Source: Actinomadura roseirufa (lineage in GTDB: Bacteria > Actinomycetota > Actinomycetes > Streptosporangiales > Streptosporangiaceae). Taken from it: DNA of 64,000 nucleotides. Position numbers and translations under genes: made by a program. This document shows positions 1 through 9,529 of this stretch, in pieces; the stretch's first letter is position 1; each line of letters starts with the position of its first letter. The DNA lies in NCBI RefSeq assembly GCF_900659635.1, contig NZ_CAACVB010000007.1, positions 20,366-84,365 of the forward strand, in the 5' to 3' direction. The notes beneath the pieces were generated by a model. The model was given only the letters and a program-made list of their open reading frames with translations, was not told where the DNA came from and ran no database searches.

Positions 1-188
1 GGCCGCCCGGGATCGCGCGCGGTGGCCTCGTCCCGGAAGAGCCCGCCCGGACGGAACGAGCCGTCGGGGGCGGGACCCTCGTGGGGGAGGGCGTTCTCCC
101 CGGCGGACGCGTGGTCGAGCGGCGCGTTGCACCGTGTGCACCGGGGCAACGCCGGCGTGGTGTCGCTACCGCAGCCCGGACACCGCAT
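1..188 (-). CDS. Zinc-ribbon protein, N-terminal fragment (cut by the window edge)
   Basis: Reading leftward from an ATG at 186-188 there are 62 open codons to the window edge. The first residues are MRCPGCGSDTTPALPRCTRC, a treble-clef zinc ribbon with two CxxC pairs (Cys3/6 and Cys17/20), followed by a linker rich in Gly, Pro and charged residues. The next gene upstream on the same strand (ending at 291) begins with the same arrangement (MQCPTCGSHTPGTLGRCSNC), so the two look like tandem paralogues. By analogy with that neighbour this one probably continues into a Pro-rich linker and a membrane segment, but that part is outside the window. Function unknown. Confidence 0.7.
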   Translation of the reverse strand, partial: MRCPGCGSDTTPALPRCTRCNAPLDHASAGENALPHEGPAPDGSFRPGGLFRDEATARDPGR

Positions 189-290
189 ATGAGCCCCTAA
201 CCGTGAGGTTCGACGGTGCAAAGATAACGCGCCGTCCCGCGACCCGGACTCGGCGCGCCCGGTCGCAACGCGCTCGTGATTCGCCCGGGG

Positions 291-1961
291 TCAGACGCGC
301 TGCCAGTCGCGCGAGGGCAGGTCGGTGTTCTTGGCGACCGGGTTCCACAGCACGACGAACTGGCGCTTGGCCTGCGTGGCGCGCTGCTCGGCGGGGGCGC
401 GGCCCGGGACGTGCGCGGCGTCGGGACGCGGCTTGCCCTTGCACTTGCGCTGGTTCCGCTGCGCCCACTGGAGCAGGACCTGGTCGACGTCCAGCGACGC
501 CTGGAGGGCCTGCCGGAGCGAGCCGCGCAGCCGCTCGCCGTTCTGGACCTTGTCCAGCTTGAGGTTGTGGTTGCGGCGCAGCTGGTTCTGGCGGCGCTGC
601 GCGACCGTCTGGAAGCCCTGGATCGCGGTGGGCAGATCCTTGCAGGTGCCGGCGTGCGAGAGGGCCGCGTTGAGGACGCGGCGCGTGTCGACGCTGGCGT
701 TGAGGATCTCGTTCATCGCGCCGGCCTGCTGCCGGGCCGCGCTCGGGATCTTGTTGGTCTGCGCGACCTTCGTGTTCGCGGGCGTCGGGCTGACCGGCTT
801 CGCGCCGGCCGCTCCCTTGCCGCCGGACGGCCACAGCACGAACCCGACGGCGGCCACGGCCACCGTGACCAGCGCCGACACCCCGATGATGAGCGGCTTG
901 CCCGGCCCCCCGCGCTTGCTCGGCGCGGCGTGCCCCGGGTAGCCGCCGTCGAACCCGGGGCCGGCCGGGCCCATCGGGTTCCCGCCCATCGGCGGCGGCG
1001 TTCCCGGCCCCATCGGACCTTGCCCGAACTGTCCCGGCCCGTACTGATCCTGGCCGTACTGTCCCTGGGCGAATTGGTCCTGGCCGAACTGCGCCTGGAC
1101 CGTCTGGCCCGGGACCATCTGAGTCTGTGCGAGGGCCGGGTTGAAATCGAGCCGCGTGCCCTCGTCCAGCGGCGTCCCGGGGTTGCCCATCGGGCCCGGC
1201 GCGCCGCCGTAGGGGCCGCCGTTGAAACCCCCGCCGTCCAGCATCGTCGACTCGACCGGCGGCTCGGCGCCCGCGCCGGGCGGCGCCGCGCCCCACCCCT
1301 GCCCGGCGGCCGGCTGCTGCGGCGTCCAGACCTGGGTGGCCTCGGCCTCGGGCTCCTGCGGCTTGCGCGGCTGCGCGTACCACGACTCCGGGACGATCGA
1401 CTCCGGCTCGGGCAGCGGCTGCGCGCCGAACGCGGGCGGCCGATCCGCGCCGAAGGACGCGACGCCCCCGTGAGGCTGCGACCCGGCCGGGGACAGCGGC
1501 GCCGCGGACGAGCCGTCCGCCCAGGTGGGCGGCGGCGGGGTCGCGAACCCGCCGGACGGCTCGTCGGGGTTGAACGTCCACGCCGCGGTCGACTCGGGGT
1601 CGGTGGGCGCCAGCATCCCCGCGGCCTGCTGCGGCGGCTCGGGCGGCGGCCCCTGCTGCTGGAGCGCGGGTTGCGGGCCCGGCTGGACGGGTCCCGGTCC
1701 CTGCGGGGCGGGCGGCGCCTCCATCAGGGGCGCCGCGAGCGGCGGCGGCTGGTCGAACGGAACCGCGCCCTGCGGCGCCTCCTGCGGCGCCCAAGACGGT
1801 GTGGGCGGCGGCACCATCATCGTCTTGTCGCCCAGCCCGTCGGCGGCCGCCTGGCCGTGCGGATCGGCCGGGCCGACCGAGTACACGTCGATCGGCGCAT
1901 TACAGTTCGAACACCTGCCGAGCGTCCCGGGCGTGTGAGAACCGCACGTCGGACACTGCAT
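291..1961 (-). CDS. Zinc-ribbon, proline/glutamine-rich single-pass membrane protein
   Basis: The 556-residue product starts with a zinc ribbon (Cys3, Cys6, Cys17, Cys20). A long disordered part rich in Pro, Gly and Gln follows, with Tyr/Gln/Gly-rich repeats such as GQDQFAQGQYGQDQYGPGQ near residues 290-310. One hydrophobic segment (about residues 355-375, IIGVSALVTVAVAAVGFVLW) precedes a basic, Arg/Gln-rich C-terminal domain of about 170 residues. No signal peptide precedes the ribbon, so the ribbon and linker are probably cytoplasmic and the C-terminal domain outside. The layout is common in actinobacterial membrane proteins of unknown function. The partial downstream gene at 1-188 carries the same ribbon. 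Confidence 0.72.
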   Translation of the reverse strand: MQCPTCGSHTPGTLGRCSNCNAPIDVYSVGPADPHGQAAADGLGDKTMMVPPPTPSWAPQEAPQGAVPFDQPPPLAAPLMEAPPAPQGPGPVQPGPQPALQQQGPPPEPPQQAAGMLAPTDPESTAAWTFNPDEPSGGFATPPPPTWADGSSAAPLSPAGSQPHGGVASFGADRPPAFGAQPLPEPESIVPESWYAQPRKPQEPEAEATQVWTPQQPAAGQGWGAAPPGAGAEPPVESTMLDGGGFNGGPYGGAPGPMGNPGTPLDEGTRLDFNPALAQTQMVPGQTVQAQFGQDQFAQGQYGQDQYGPGQFGQGPMGPGTPPPMGGNPMGPAGPGFDGGYPGHAAPSKRGGPGKPLIIGVSALVTVAVAAVGFVLWPSGGKGAAGAKPVSPTPANTKVAQTNKIPSAARQQAGAMNEILNASVDTRRVLNAALSHAGTCKDLPTAIQGFQTVAQRRQNQLRRNHNLKLDKVQNGERLRGSLRQALQASLDVDQVLLQWAQRNQRKCKGKPRPDAAHVPGRAPAEQRATQAKRQFVVLWNPVAKNTDLPSRDWQRV

Positions 1962-2312
1962 CGCTCAGACCTCGCCTTGTCGCCGCTTCGCCACGCTTGC
2001 GATCGGCCCGCCTCTGAACGGACCCCGTCTCCCCGCAAACCAGCAGGGCTCCCGACAAAAGTAGTGGGTGACGTCGTTCACGGGCGCGTGGATGGGAATC
2101 TGGCACACCGCTGCCGGGGGTCGCACCGAATCACGACATCTTGGTACTGGTCAAGATTGCCCGGAGTGGTTTACACGGCCCGGTGTGATGCTCGTCGCAT
2201 CGGGCGGCGGCGCCCCGCACCGGCTAGGCTGGTGCGGGCCGGTTGAGGGCACTATGAGACTGACTCTAGGCTCGGAGCGGTTTCCCCGGCGCATCCAGAG
2301 AAGACGGAGTCC
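1962..2312. other. Intergenic region between divergent genes
   Basis: This 351-bp gap separates the leftward zinc-ribbon gene from the rightward murT-gatD pair and must hold both promoters. I see no convincing gene, long inverted repeat or RNA structure in it. The short frames that cross it are GC-driven shadows. Confidence 0.5.
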
Positions 2313-3563
2313 ATGAGCGATCTTCCGCTGCGTTCGCAGCTGGCCGTCGCGCTCGGTCGTACGGCCGCCAAGGTGTCCCGCATCGCGGGCCGCGGGGACG
2401 GCTCGGTGATCGGCGGCCGGATCGGCCTGCGGCTCGACCCGGAGCTGCTGACCAGGCTCGCCAAGGACCGCAGGCTCGTCCTCGTCAGCGCCACCAACGG
2501 CAAGACGACGACGACCCGGCTGATCACCTCGGCGATGGCGCCGCTGGGGGAGGTCGCCACCAACGCCTTCGGCGCGAACATGCCCACCGGGCACGTGTCG
2601 GCGCTCGCGTCCGCCCCCTCGGCCCGCTACGGCGTGCTGGAGTGTGACGAGAAATACGTTCCGATGGTGCTCGCCGAGACGGGCGCGAACGTCGTCGCGC
2701 TGATGAACCTCAGCCGCGACCAGATGGACCGTGCCGCCGAGATCTGGCTGCTGGCCGGCAAGTGGCGGCGGGCGCTGGAGGCGTCGCCGCAGAGCCACGT
2801 CATCGCCAACTGCGACGACCCGCTCGTCACCTGGGGGGCGTCCACGGCCCGCAACGTGACGTGGGTCGCCGCCGGCCAGCACTGGCGCGAGGACTCCTGG
2901 TGCTGCCCCGAGTGCGGCGGCCCCCTCGACCGGCAGGACACCGACGAGGACAGCGACTGGCGCTGCCGGCAGTGCCACTTCGCCCGGCCCCGCCCGAACT
3001 GGATCCTGCGCGGCGACCAGATCGCGACGCCCGACGGCCGGGTGTTCCCGCTGACGGGGCTGTCGCTGCCCGGCCGCGCCAACCGCTCCAACGCGCTCGT
3101 CGCGCTCGCGGTCGTCGCCCAGTTCGGCGTGCCGCCCGAGCAGGCGCTGCCGCTGCTCAGCCAGGTCACCTCCGTCGCCGGCCGCTACACCACGGTCGAG
3201 CACCAGGGCCGCAGCATCCGGCTGCTGCTGTCGAAGAACCCGGCGGGATGGCTGGAGGCGTTCGACGTGCTCCAGCCGGCGCCCGGCCCGGTCGCCCTGT
3301 CGATCAACGCGCAGGGTCCCGACGGCCGCGACACGTCCTGGCTGTGGGACGTCGACTACCGCATCCTGCGCGGCCGTCCCGTCTGGGTCGCCGGGGAGCG
3401 CCGGGTCGACCTCGCCGCGCGGCTGGAGGCCGCCGAGGTGTCCTTCACCGTCGTGGACGACTTCGAGCAGGCCGTGATGGCGGTCCCGCCCGGTCACCTG
3501 GACGTGATCGCCAACTACACCGCCTTCCAGAGCATCCGAACGAGGTACGGCCGTGTCGTCTGA
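2313..3563 (+). CDS. murT: Lipid II isoglutaminyl synthase, Mur-ligase-like subunit MurT
   Basis: MurT activates the alpha-carboxylate of D-Glu in the lipid II stem peptide with ATP; ammonia from GatD then gives D-isoglutamine (cytoplasmic, peptidoglycan maturation). The 416-residue product has the Mur-ligase P-loop TNGKTTTTR at about 61-69 and a characteristic inserted zinc ribbon (CCPEC at 197-201 and CRQC at 218-221). A C-terminal DUF1727-type domain follows. The ATG at 2313 follows a GAGAAGACGGAG stretch. The end overlaps gatD by 11 bp, as expected for two subunits of one enzyme made together. Confidence 0.95.
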   Translation: MSDLPLRSQLAVALGRTAAKVSRIAGRGDGSVIGGRIGLRLDPELLTRLAKDRRLVLVSATNGKTTTTRLITSAMAPLGEVATNAFGANMPTGHVSALASAPSARYGVLECDEKYVPMVLAETGANVVALMNLSRDQMDRAAEIWLLAGKWRRALEASPQSHVIANCDDPLVTWGASTARNVTWVAAGQHWREDSWCCPECGGPLDRQDTDEDSDWRCRQCHFARPRPNWILRGDQIATPDGRVFPLTGLSLPGRANRSNALVALAVVAQFGVPPEQALPLLSQVTSVAGRYTTVEHQGRSIRLLLSKNPAGWLEAFDVLQPAPGPVALSINAQGPDGRDTSWLWDVDYRILRGRPVWVAGERRVDLAARLEAAEVSFTVVDDFEQAVMAVPPGHLDVIANYTAFQSIRTRYGRVV

Positions 3564-4284
3564 CCGCATCAAGATCGTCTGGATCTACCCGGACCTGCTC
3601 AGCACCTACGGGGACCAGGGCAACACGATCGTCCTGGAGCGCCGCGCCGCGCTGCGCGGCATCCCGACCGAGACCGTGCACATGCGCTCGGACGAGCGGG
3701 TCCCCCAGGACGGCCACATCTACCTGCTCGGCGGCGGTGAGGACCGCCCGCAGATCCTCGCCGCGCAGCGGCTGCGCAACGACGGCGGCCTCGCCTACGC
3801 CGTGCAGCGCGGCGCGGTGGTCTTCGCCGTGTGCGCCGGGTTCCAGATCCTCGGCCACGAGTTCGGCGGCGAGGAGGGCCAGCCCGTCCCGGGCCTCGGC
3901 ATCCTCGACATCCGCAGCGGCCGCGGGCAGCAGCGGGCGGTCGGCGAGGTCGTCGGCGACGTGTCCGCCGAGCTGAACATCCCGCGGATCACCGGCTTCG
4001 AGAACCACCAGGGCGCCACCAGCATCGGCCCCGGCGCCAAGCCGTTCGCCAAGGTCGTCTCGGGCGTCGGCAACGGCGACGGCAGCGGTTTCGAGGGCGC
4101 CTACAGCGGCCGTGTCCTCGGCACCTACATGCACGGCCCGGCGCTCGTCCGCAATCCCGCGCTCGCCGACCTGCTGCTCTCCTGGGCGGTGGGCCAGCGG
4201 CTCCAGCCCATCGACGACTCGTGGGCGGGCCGGCTGCGCGAGGAGCGTCTCAACGCCGTCCTGTCCGGGCCCGCGCCCCGCTGA
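3553..4284 (+). CDS. gatD: Lipid II isoglutaminyl synthase, glutamine amidotransferase subunit GatD
   Basis: This is a CobB/CobQ-type class I glutamine amidotransferase of 243 residues. The catalytic cysteine is Cys94 in FAVCAGFQILG and the catalytic histidine is His194 in GTYMHGPALV. It hydrolyses glutamine and channels ammonia to MurT. The start codon lies inside the last codons of murT (11-bp overlap), so translation is probably coupled. Sequence and context agree. Confidence 0.95.
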   Translation: MSSDRIKIVWIYPDLLSTYGDQGNTIVLERRAALRGIPTETVHMRSDERVPQDGHIYLLGGGEDRPQILAAQRLRNDGGLAYAVQRGAVVFAVCAGFQILGHEFGGEEGQPVPGLGILDIRSGRGQQRAVGEVVGDVSAELNIPRITGFENHQGATSIGPGAKPFAKVVSGVGNGDGSGFEGAYSGRVLGTYMHGPALVRNPALADLLLSWAVGQRLQPIDDSWAGRLREERLNAVLSGPAPR

Positions 4285-4422
4285 TCAATCCCGGGCGTCC
4301 GGTCCGGCAAAGAAGCCGCCAACCCGCCGCGCCGACCACGCCCCGCCCCCCGTCCCGGCCGGTATCCCTGCTGGCGTAGGTCAGCGCGGCGTCCGATGCC
4401 GCGCCACGGGGGAGGGTGCGCG

Positions 4423-7089
4423 GTGGGGGCGTCAGCGGTTTCCCGGGCACTCGCCGTCCCGGAGCGCGCGGCGGCCGGGCTCGTCGACGGCGTGGCGGTC
4501 GTCATGCCCGCCTACCAGGAGGCCGCGAACCTCCGGGCCACCGTCGAGGACTTCCTCGGCACGCTCCGCGAGGCCGGGGTCGAGCACGCCGTCGTGGTCG
4601 TCGACGACGGCAGCTCCGACGGCACCGGCGCGGTCCTGGACGCGCTCGCCGCCCGTCACCCCGGCCGGGTCGTCGCCGTCCGCCACGGCGCCAACCGCGG
4701 CTACGGCGCGGCTGTCCGCACCGGCATCGACGCGGCGCTGCGCCGCACCCGGCTGCGGCTGCTGCTGCTCACCGACGCCGACGGGCAGTTCCGCGCGGCC
4801 GACCTCCCGGCGTTCCTGGACCTGCGGCGGCGCGAGCGCGCGGACGTCGTGATCGGCTACCGGCGCGAGCGCGCCGACCCGCCCGCGCGCCGGATCAACG
4901 GACGGCTGTGGACGCTCGCGGCCCGGCTGCTGCTCGGCGTCCGCAGCCACGACGTGGACTGCGCGTACAAACTTTTCGACCGGCGGGTGCTGACCGGCCT
5001 GGAGCTGATCGGCGAGGCCGCGGCGATCGACCCCGAGCTGCTCGCCAGGGCCGCGCGGGGACGGCACCGGATCGTCGAGGCGCCCGTCGGGCACCACCCG
5101 CGCGAGCACGGCCGGCAGACCGGCGCCTCCCCGAAGGTCGTCCTCCGGTCCCTGCTGAGCCTCGCCCGCGTCCACCGGAACCTGGCGCGCGCGGCGCGGC
5201 GGGCGCGGCGGGCACCGGCGCGGGACCCGGTGCTCACGCTCGTGACGCTCGCCGCGTCCGCGCTGTCCGCGGCGGCGTACGCGCACTACGCGCGGCTCGG
5301 CGGCGTCCTCGCCTACGACGACGCCGTCTCGCACGCCCTCATCACCCGGCGCGTGATCGACGGCCCGGTGGCCGGACCGGCGCAGCTCGGCGGCGTGTGG
5401 CTGCCGCTGACGCACCTGCTCGCGCTGCCGCTCAGCGGTTTCGACGGGCTCTACTTCTCCGGCTTCGCGGGCGCGACCGTCTCCATGGCGGCGTTCGTGC
5501 TGACCGTCCGCTCCCTATACCGAATCGCGGCGCGCATGGCGCTCCCGGCGGGCGGCGAACCGGACGCCGGCGGCCCACCGGACGGCCGGGCCCGCGCGGC
5601 CGGCGCGGCGGCGGCGTTGCTGTTCGCGGCGAACAGCAACGTCCTGTACCTGCAGAGCACGCCCATGACGGAGCTGCCGCTCCTCGCCTGCGCCGCCGCG
5701 GCCGTCGACCACCTTCAGCGCTGGTGCCGCACCGGCCGGTACACGCACCTCACGACCGCCTCGATCGCGACGCTGCTGGCGACCCTCACCCGGTACGAGG
5801 GCTGGATCCTCGCCCTGGCCGTCGCCGCCGTCGTGGCCTACACCGCGGTCGCGGGCGACCTCGGCGTCGCGGGCGACACGCCGGTGTCCCGCGCGAGACG
5901 GCGCGTCCGGCTGGAGTCGCACCTCCTGTTCTTCTGCGCCGTCGCCTTCAGCGGGATCGCGGGCTGGCTGTGCTGGAACCACGTCCTGTTCGGCGACGCG
6001 CTCAACTGGAGCTCGGGCGCCTACGCCAAGCCGTCCTTGTGGGTGACGTCCGGCGAACGGGCGATCGGCGACCTGACCGTGTCGGCGCACGCCTACCTCG
6101 GCGCGGTGGGCCTGGTGGTCGGACCCCTCACGCCCCTCCTCGCCCTCGCCGGGCTGGCGGTGTACGCGTGGCGGCACCGGCTCCGCCCCGCGTCGGCCGC
6201 GCCCTACGTCACGCTGGTCTTCCTGCCGTTCTTCGTCCTCATGCTCTACCTGGGGCAGCGGCCCCTGCACATCCCGTCGATCAACGGCGACCTCTACAAC
6301 GTGCGGTTCGGCCTGGTCATGGCCCTCGCCACTTCGGTGTTCGCCGGATACCTCTGCGTGCTCGTCCCGGCGGCACGGCCGCGCCGCGCGGCCGTCGCGG
6401 CGGTGGCCGCCACCGTGCTCGCCGTCCCCGGCACCGCCACGTTCGCCGAGCCGCTGGCCTGGCGGCGCCGGGCCGACCCTCGGACCGCCGTGGTCACCGC
6501 GTGGCTGCGCGGCCACTACGACGGCGGCCGTGTCCTGATGCAGGGCTTCGGCAACGAGTCGGTGTCGTTCCGGTCCCGGCTGCCCAGCGCACAGATCGTC
6601 TATGAGGGCGGCTTCCGCCTCTGGGACCGGGCCCTGGCCGACCCGGCGGCCAACGGCATCCGCTGGATCGTCGCGCGGACCACCCCCGGCGCCGAGGACG
6701 GCACCTGGACCGCACTGCGCGGCACCCCCGCCCTGAACGCCTACTCCCTCACCTACAACGACGGCCGCTACCGCGTCTACCGCCGAACACCCCCGCCCCC
6801 GCCCGCGAACCGGGCGGCGATCTCGGCGACGAGCCGGAGGGCCACTCCGGCGACGAGCCCATCCGCACGCGCGCCCGCGAACCCGGCGGCGCCTCCGGTG
6901 GCGTCTCTGGGGGCGGTCTCGGTGGCGGGGCGGGCGGCGAGTGCGGCGGCGGTGTCCTCGTCCGCGCCCGCGATCGTGAGTGCGGGTTCGGCCGCGTTTC
7001 CGGTCGTGGCCCCGGCGACCTCGGTTGTGAGGCCGGTCGTTAGCTCGGCGGCGGGGTTGGTGGGGCGAGGCGGGGGGAGTGGTTGGTGA
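4423..7089 (+). CDS. GT2 glycosyltransferase fused to a polytopic membrane domain
   Basis: The N-terminal third is a DPMS-like GT2 domain: VVMPAYQEAANL near residue 25, the VVDDGSSDGTG motif, and LLLTDADGQF carrying the metal-binding acidic triad. It is followed by about ten hydrophobic segments (roughly 280-680) that look like a GT-C or ArnT/PMT-like membrane domain, with an acidic pair in the first loop (AYDDAVSH). The last 100 residues are Ala/Pro/Ser low complexity. I chose GTG 4423 because GGGGGAGGG lies just upstream; ATG 4396 is the in-frame alternative. A likely role is transfer of a sugar via a polyprenyl-phosphate carrier to the cell surface. The gene is coupled by GTGA to the next glycosyltransferase. 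Substrate unknown. Confidence 0.8.
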   Translation: MGASAVSRALAVPERAAAGLVDGVAVVMPAYQEAANLRATVEDFLGTLREAGVEHAVVVVDDGSSDGTGAVLDALAARHPGRVVAVRHGANRGYGAAVRTGIDAALRRTRLRLLLLTDADGQFRAADLPAFLDLRRRERADVVIGYRRERADPPARRINGRLWTLAARLLLGVRSHDVDCAYKLFDRRVLTGLELIGEAAAIDPELLARAARGRHRIVEAPVGHHPREHGRQTGASPKVVLRSLLSLARVHRNLARAARRARRAPARDPVLTLVTLAASALSAAAYAHYARLGGVLAYDDAVSHALITRRVIDGPVAGPAQLGGVWLPLTHLLALPLSGFDGLYFSGFAGATVSMAAFVLTVRSLYRIAARMALPAGGEPDAGGPPDGRARAAGAAAALLFAANSNVLYLQSTPMTELPLLACAAAAVDHLQRWCRTGRYTHLTTASIATLLATLTRYEGWILALAVAAVVAYTAVAGDLGVAGDTPVSRARRRVRLESHLLFFCAVAFSGIAGWLCWNHVLFGDALNWSSGAYAKPSLWVTSGERAIGDLTVSAHAYLGAVGLVVGPLTPLLALAGLAVYAWRHRLRPASAAPYVTLVFLPFFVLMLYLGQRPLHIPSINGDLYNVRFGLVMALATSVFAGYLCVLVPAARPRRAAVAAVAATVLAVPGTATFAEPLAWRRRADPRTAVVTAWLRGHYDGGRVLMQGFGNESVSFRSRLPSAQIVYEGGFRLWDRALADPAANGIRWIVARTTPGAEDGTWTALRGTPALNAYSLTYNDGRYRVYRRTPPPPPANRAAISATSRRATPATSPSARAPANPAAPPVASLGAVSVAGRAASAAAVSSSAPAIVSAGSAAFPVVAPATSVVRPVVSSAAGLVGRGGGSGW

Positions 7090-8552
7090 CCGCGCCGATG
7101 ACCACGGCCGCGCCGCCGCGTCCCGCCGCCGCGCCCGCGCTGCTGCCGGAACCGCCTGAGGACCTCAGCGCGCGCCGCCTGCTGAGCCGCGGGCAGGCCG
7201 CCGTCGGCGGCGCCACCGCCGTCTTCGCCGCCGCCGCGCTCGGGGTCCACGCGCTGACGGGCGCCGGGCCGTCCTTCACGTGGTGGGCGCAGGCCGTGAT
7301 CGCCTTCTGCACCGCCGTGTACGCGCTGGTGGTCGGGTTCAAGCTGCTGATGGTCCTCGGTTCGTGGGAGGCTCCGGTGCTGCGTTTCGGCCCGGACGAC
7401 CTCCGCTCCGTCCCCAATGGCGAGCTGCCCGCCTACACCGTCCTCGTCCCGCTGTACAAGGAGGCCGAGGTCCTGCCGCACCTCCTGGACCGGCTCGGCC
7501 GCCTCGACTACCCCGCCGACCGCCTCCAGGTGCTGTTGCTGGTCGAGCAGGACGACACCGAGACACGGGACGCGCTCCCGCCCGAACTGCCGGGCTCGTT
7601 CGAGGTCGTCCTCATCCCGCCGTCCGCGCCGCGCACCAAGCCCAAGGCGTGCAATGTCGGCCTCGCCCACGCCCGTGGCGAGTTCGTCGTCGTCTACGAC
7701 GCCGAGGACCGTCCCTCCACCGGCCAACTCCGCGAGGCCGTCCTCGCCTTCCGCGCGCTGCCCGACCGCGTCGTCTGCGTCCAGGCCGAACTCCAGTACT
7801 GGAACCCGTGGACGAACTGGCTGACCCGCTGCTTCGCCGCCGAGTACGCCACCAACTTCAGCCTCGTCCTGCGCGGCCTGGACCGCCACCGGCTGCCGAT
7901 CCCGCTCGGCGGCACGTCCAACCACTTCCGCGCCGCGGCCCTGCGCGACCTCGGGGCCTGGGACCCCTACAACGTCACCGAGGACGCCGATCTCGGCATC
8001 CGCATCGCCCGTCGTGGGTGGGACGTCCGGATGATGGACTCGGTCACGGAAGAGGAGGCCAACAGCAGGCTGGGGAACTGGATCCGCCAGCGTAGCCGCT
8101 GGATCAAGGGCCACATCCAGACCTGGCTCGTCCACACCCGCCATCCGGTCCGGTTGTGGCGCGAGCTCGGCACCAGGGGCACCGTCGCCTTCCACCTCAC
8201 GATGGGGTTCTCGACCTTCGCCGCATTGGCCAATCCACTGTTCTGGGCGCTGACCCTCATCTACCTGTTCACGGGCGTCCAGTTCATCGGGGTCCTGTTC
8301 CCGGCGGCGACGCTCTATACAGGGGTGGCCACGATGGCGGGAGGCAACCTCCTGATGGCCTACTGCATGATGACCGGCTGCCTGGAGCGCGACCTCCACC
8401 GCGCCGTCCGGACCATGCTGACCGCACCCCTCTACTGGGCCCTGATGAGCGTCGCCGCCTGCAAGGCTGTGGCGCAACTCCTGCGCCCCAGCCGCCGCCA
8501 CTTCTGGGAACTCACCGACCACGGCCTGGTGAACGACCCGCCGCCCGGCTGA
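7086..8552 (+). CDS. Membrane GT2 glycosyltransferase, cellulose-synthase-like
   Basis: The 488-residue product is a processive-type GT2 enzyme. Two N-terminal hydrophobic segments precede a catalytic domain with YTVLVPLYKEAEVL, DAEDRPSTGQL (metal-binding acidic motif), TEDADLGIRIARRGW and QRSRWIKGHIQTW (the Q-x-x-RW signature that holds the acceptor). Several C-terminal membrane segments follow (about 365-450). Its GTG overlaps the stop of the upstream fusion glycosyltransferase (GTGA, 7086-7089), so the two are translated together and probably build one surface glycan. The polymer cannot be named from sequence. Confidence 0.85.
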   Translation: MTAPMTTAAPPRPAAAPALLPEPPEDLSARRLLSRGQAAVGGATAVFAAAALGVHALTGAGPSFTWWAQAVIAFCTAVYALVVGFKLLMVLGSWEAPVLRFGPDDLRSVPNGELPAYTVLVPLYKEAEVLPHLLDRLGRLDYPADRLQVLLLVEQDDTETRDALPPELPGSFEVVLIPPSAPRTKPKACNVGLAHARGEFVVVYDAEDRPSTGQLREAVLAFRALPDRVVCVQAELQYWNPWTNWLTRCFAAEYATNFSLVLRGLDRHRLPIPLGGTSNHFRAAALRDLGAWDPYNVTEDADLGIRIARRGWDVRMMDSVTEEEANSRLGNWIRQRSRWIKGHIQTWLVHTRHPVRLWRELGTRGTVAFHLTMGFSTFAALANPLFWALTLIYLFTGVQFIGVLFPAATLYTGVATMAGGNLLMAYCMMTGCLERDLHRAVRTMLTAPLYWALMSVAACKAVAQLLRPSRRHFWELTDHGLVNDPPPG

Positions 8553-8893
8553 TGAGCGGGCGGTGACATGGCGCAGCGGCACCTCGATCGGGAGTTTCTC
8601 GTACTCCTCTCCGTAAGCCGCTCGCGACCGTGCCGGCCATCTATTCTGAGCGATCCTCGGTCGGTTTTCGTAGATGGAAAGCGTGGCAAAGAGGTGGCCG
8701 CTGTCTTCGTGCCGGGACGAGATCTACGGGAGCGCGTCCGTTGAGCTGGAGGAGTACACCGCGATCCGGGCGGCGACCCCCGGGTCCGACCGCGTCTTTC
8801 AGATGGTGTCCAGTGCCCGTCCAGTGCCTGTCCAGTGCGGCTGAATAGCTTGTACCGCAACGGATCACATCACACCGGAAATGGAGGAGGGAC
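8553..8893. other. Intergenic region, nothing recognised
   Basis: This 341-bp stretch upstream of the first secreted protein has locally lower GC around 8640-8700 and presumably holds its promoter. I see no strong hairpin, repeat or gene. Confidence 0.4.
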
Positions 8894-9529
8894 ATGCGAA
8901 ATCGTTTGTGGAGATCCTGTACCCGGACCGCAGCGGCGATTACCGCTAGTGTCGTAACCCTCGCAGCGGGCGGAACTCTGACTGCCGCCGGCCCGGCCAG
9001 CGCCGCCACCTCGTCGAAACTGCGGGTGATCAAGGTCACCAACGGCGAGTTCAACGTCATTCTTCCGAACCCTCAGGTCGGAAGGCGGGCGGTGGCCGCG
9101 AGCAACGTTACGGCTGCCCACGCTTTCAGCAGCTTCCAGAAGCTCACGATCCAGTCGGAAGGCTTCGATATCGACGGACGTATTAAAGGCACGCTTAAGA
9201 GCCACAACTTCGAGAGCTTGTGGACGGTCTACAACCTGCCGAGATCGTCCGGCTGGAAGGTGTGGGCCCTCAGCTTCAAGAAGGACAGCAGTCAGAGCGT
9301 CCTGAAGGAGACCTTCCACCGGGAACAGCTGGTCAACCTCGACATCGACATTCACTTCACGGTCAAAGCCGCCTCGTTGAAGGGGGTATCCACCCTGCGC
9401 ATCGGGTTCGAGACGGTGAGGCTGGAGCTCGACGGAGTGATTAAGGACTTCACGGTCGTCAACCCGGAGTCCGGCGGCGCGAAGGACCAGGACGGCAAGG
9501 AAATCCCGGTCGAATTCGACCCGATCTGA
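8894..9529 (+). CDS. Secreted protein of unknown function
   Basis: The 211-residue product begins with an arginine-rich n-region, a hydrophobic core (AAAITASVVTLAAGGTLTAAG) and a likely signal peptidase site after PASA near residue 37. The mature part is a polar, beta-rich sequence with alternating hydrophobic residues and no cysteine or catalytic motif that I recognise. The ATG follows GGAGGAGGG with good spacing. The next gene also encodes a secreted beta-rich protein, but the two mature parts are not visibly alike. Function unknown. Confidence 0.75.
   Translation: MRNRLWRSCTRTAAAITASVVTLAAGGTLTAAGPASAATSSKLRVIKVTNGEFNVILPNPQVGRRAVAASNVTAAHAFSSFQKLTIQSEGFDIDGRIKGTLKSHNFESLWTVYNLPRSSGWKVWALSFKKDSSQSVLKETFHREQLVNLDIDIHFTVKAASLKGVSTLRIGFETVRLELDGVIKDFTVVNPESGGAKDQDGKEIPVEFDPI

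Noticed and set aside
276..2246. 656-codon plus-strand frame opposite the zinc-ribbon gene
   Set aside because: The minus-strand frame has a zinc ribbon, linker and membrane helix; the plus frame is arginine-rich and lacks domains.
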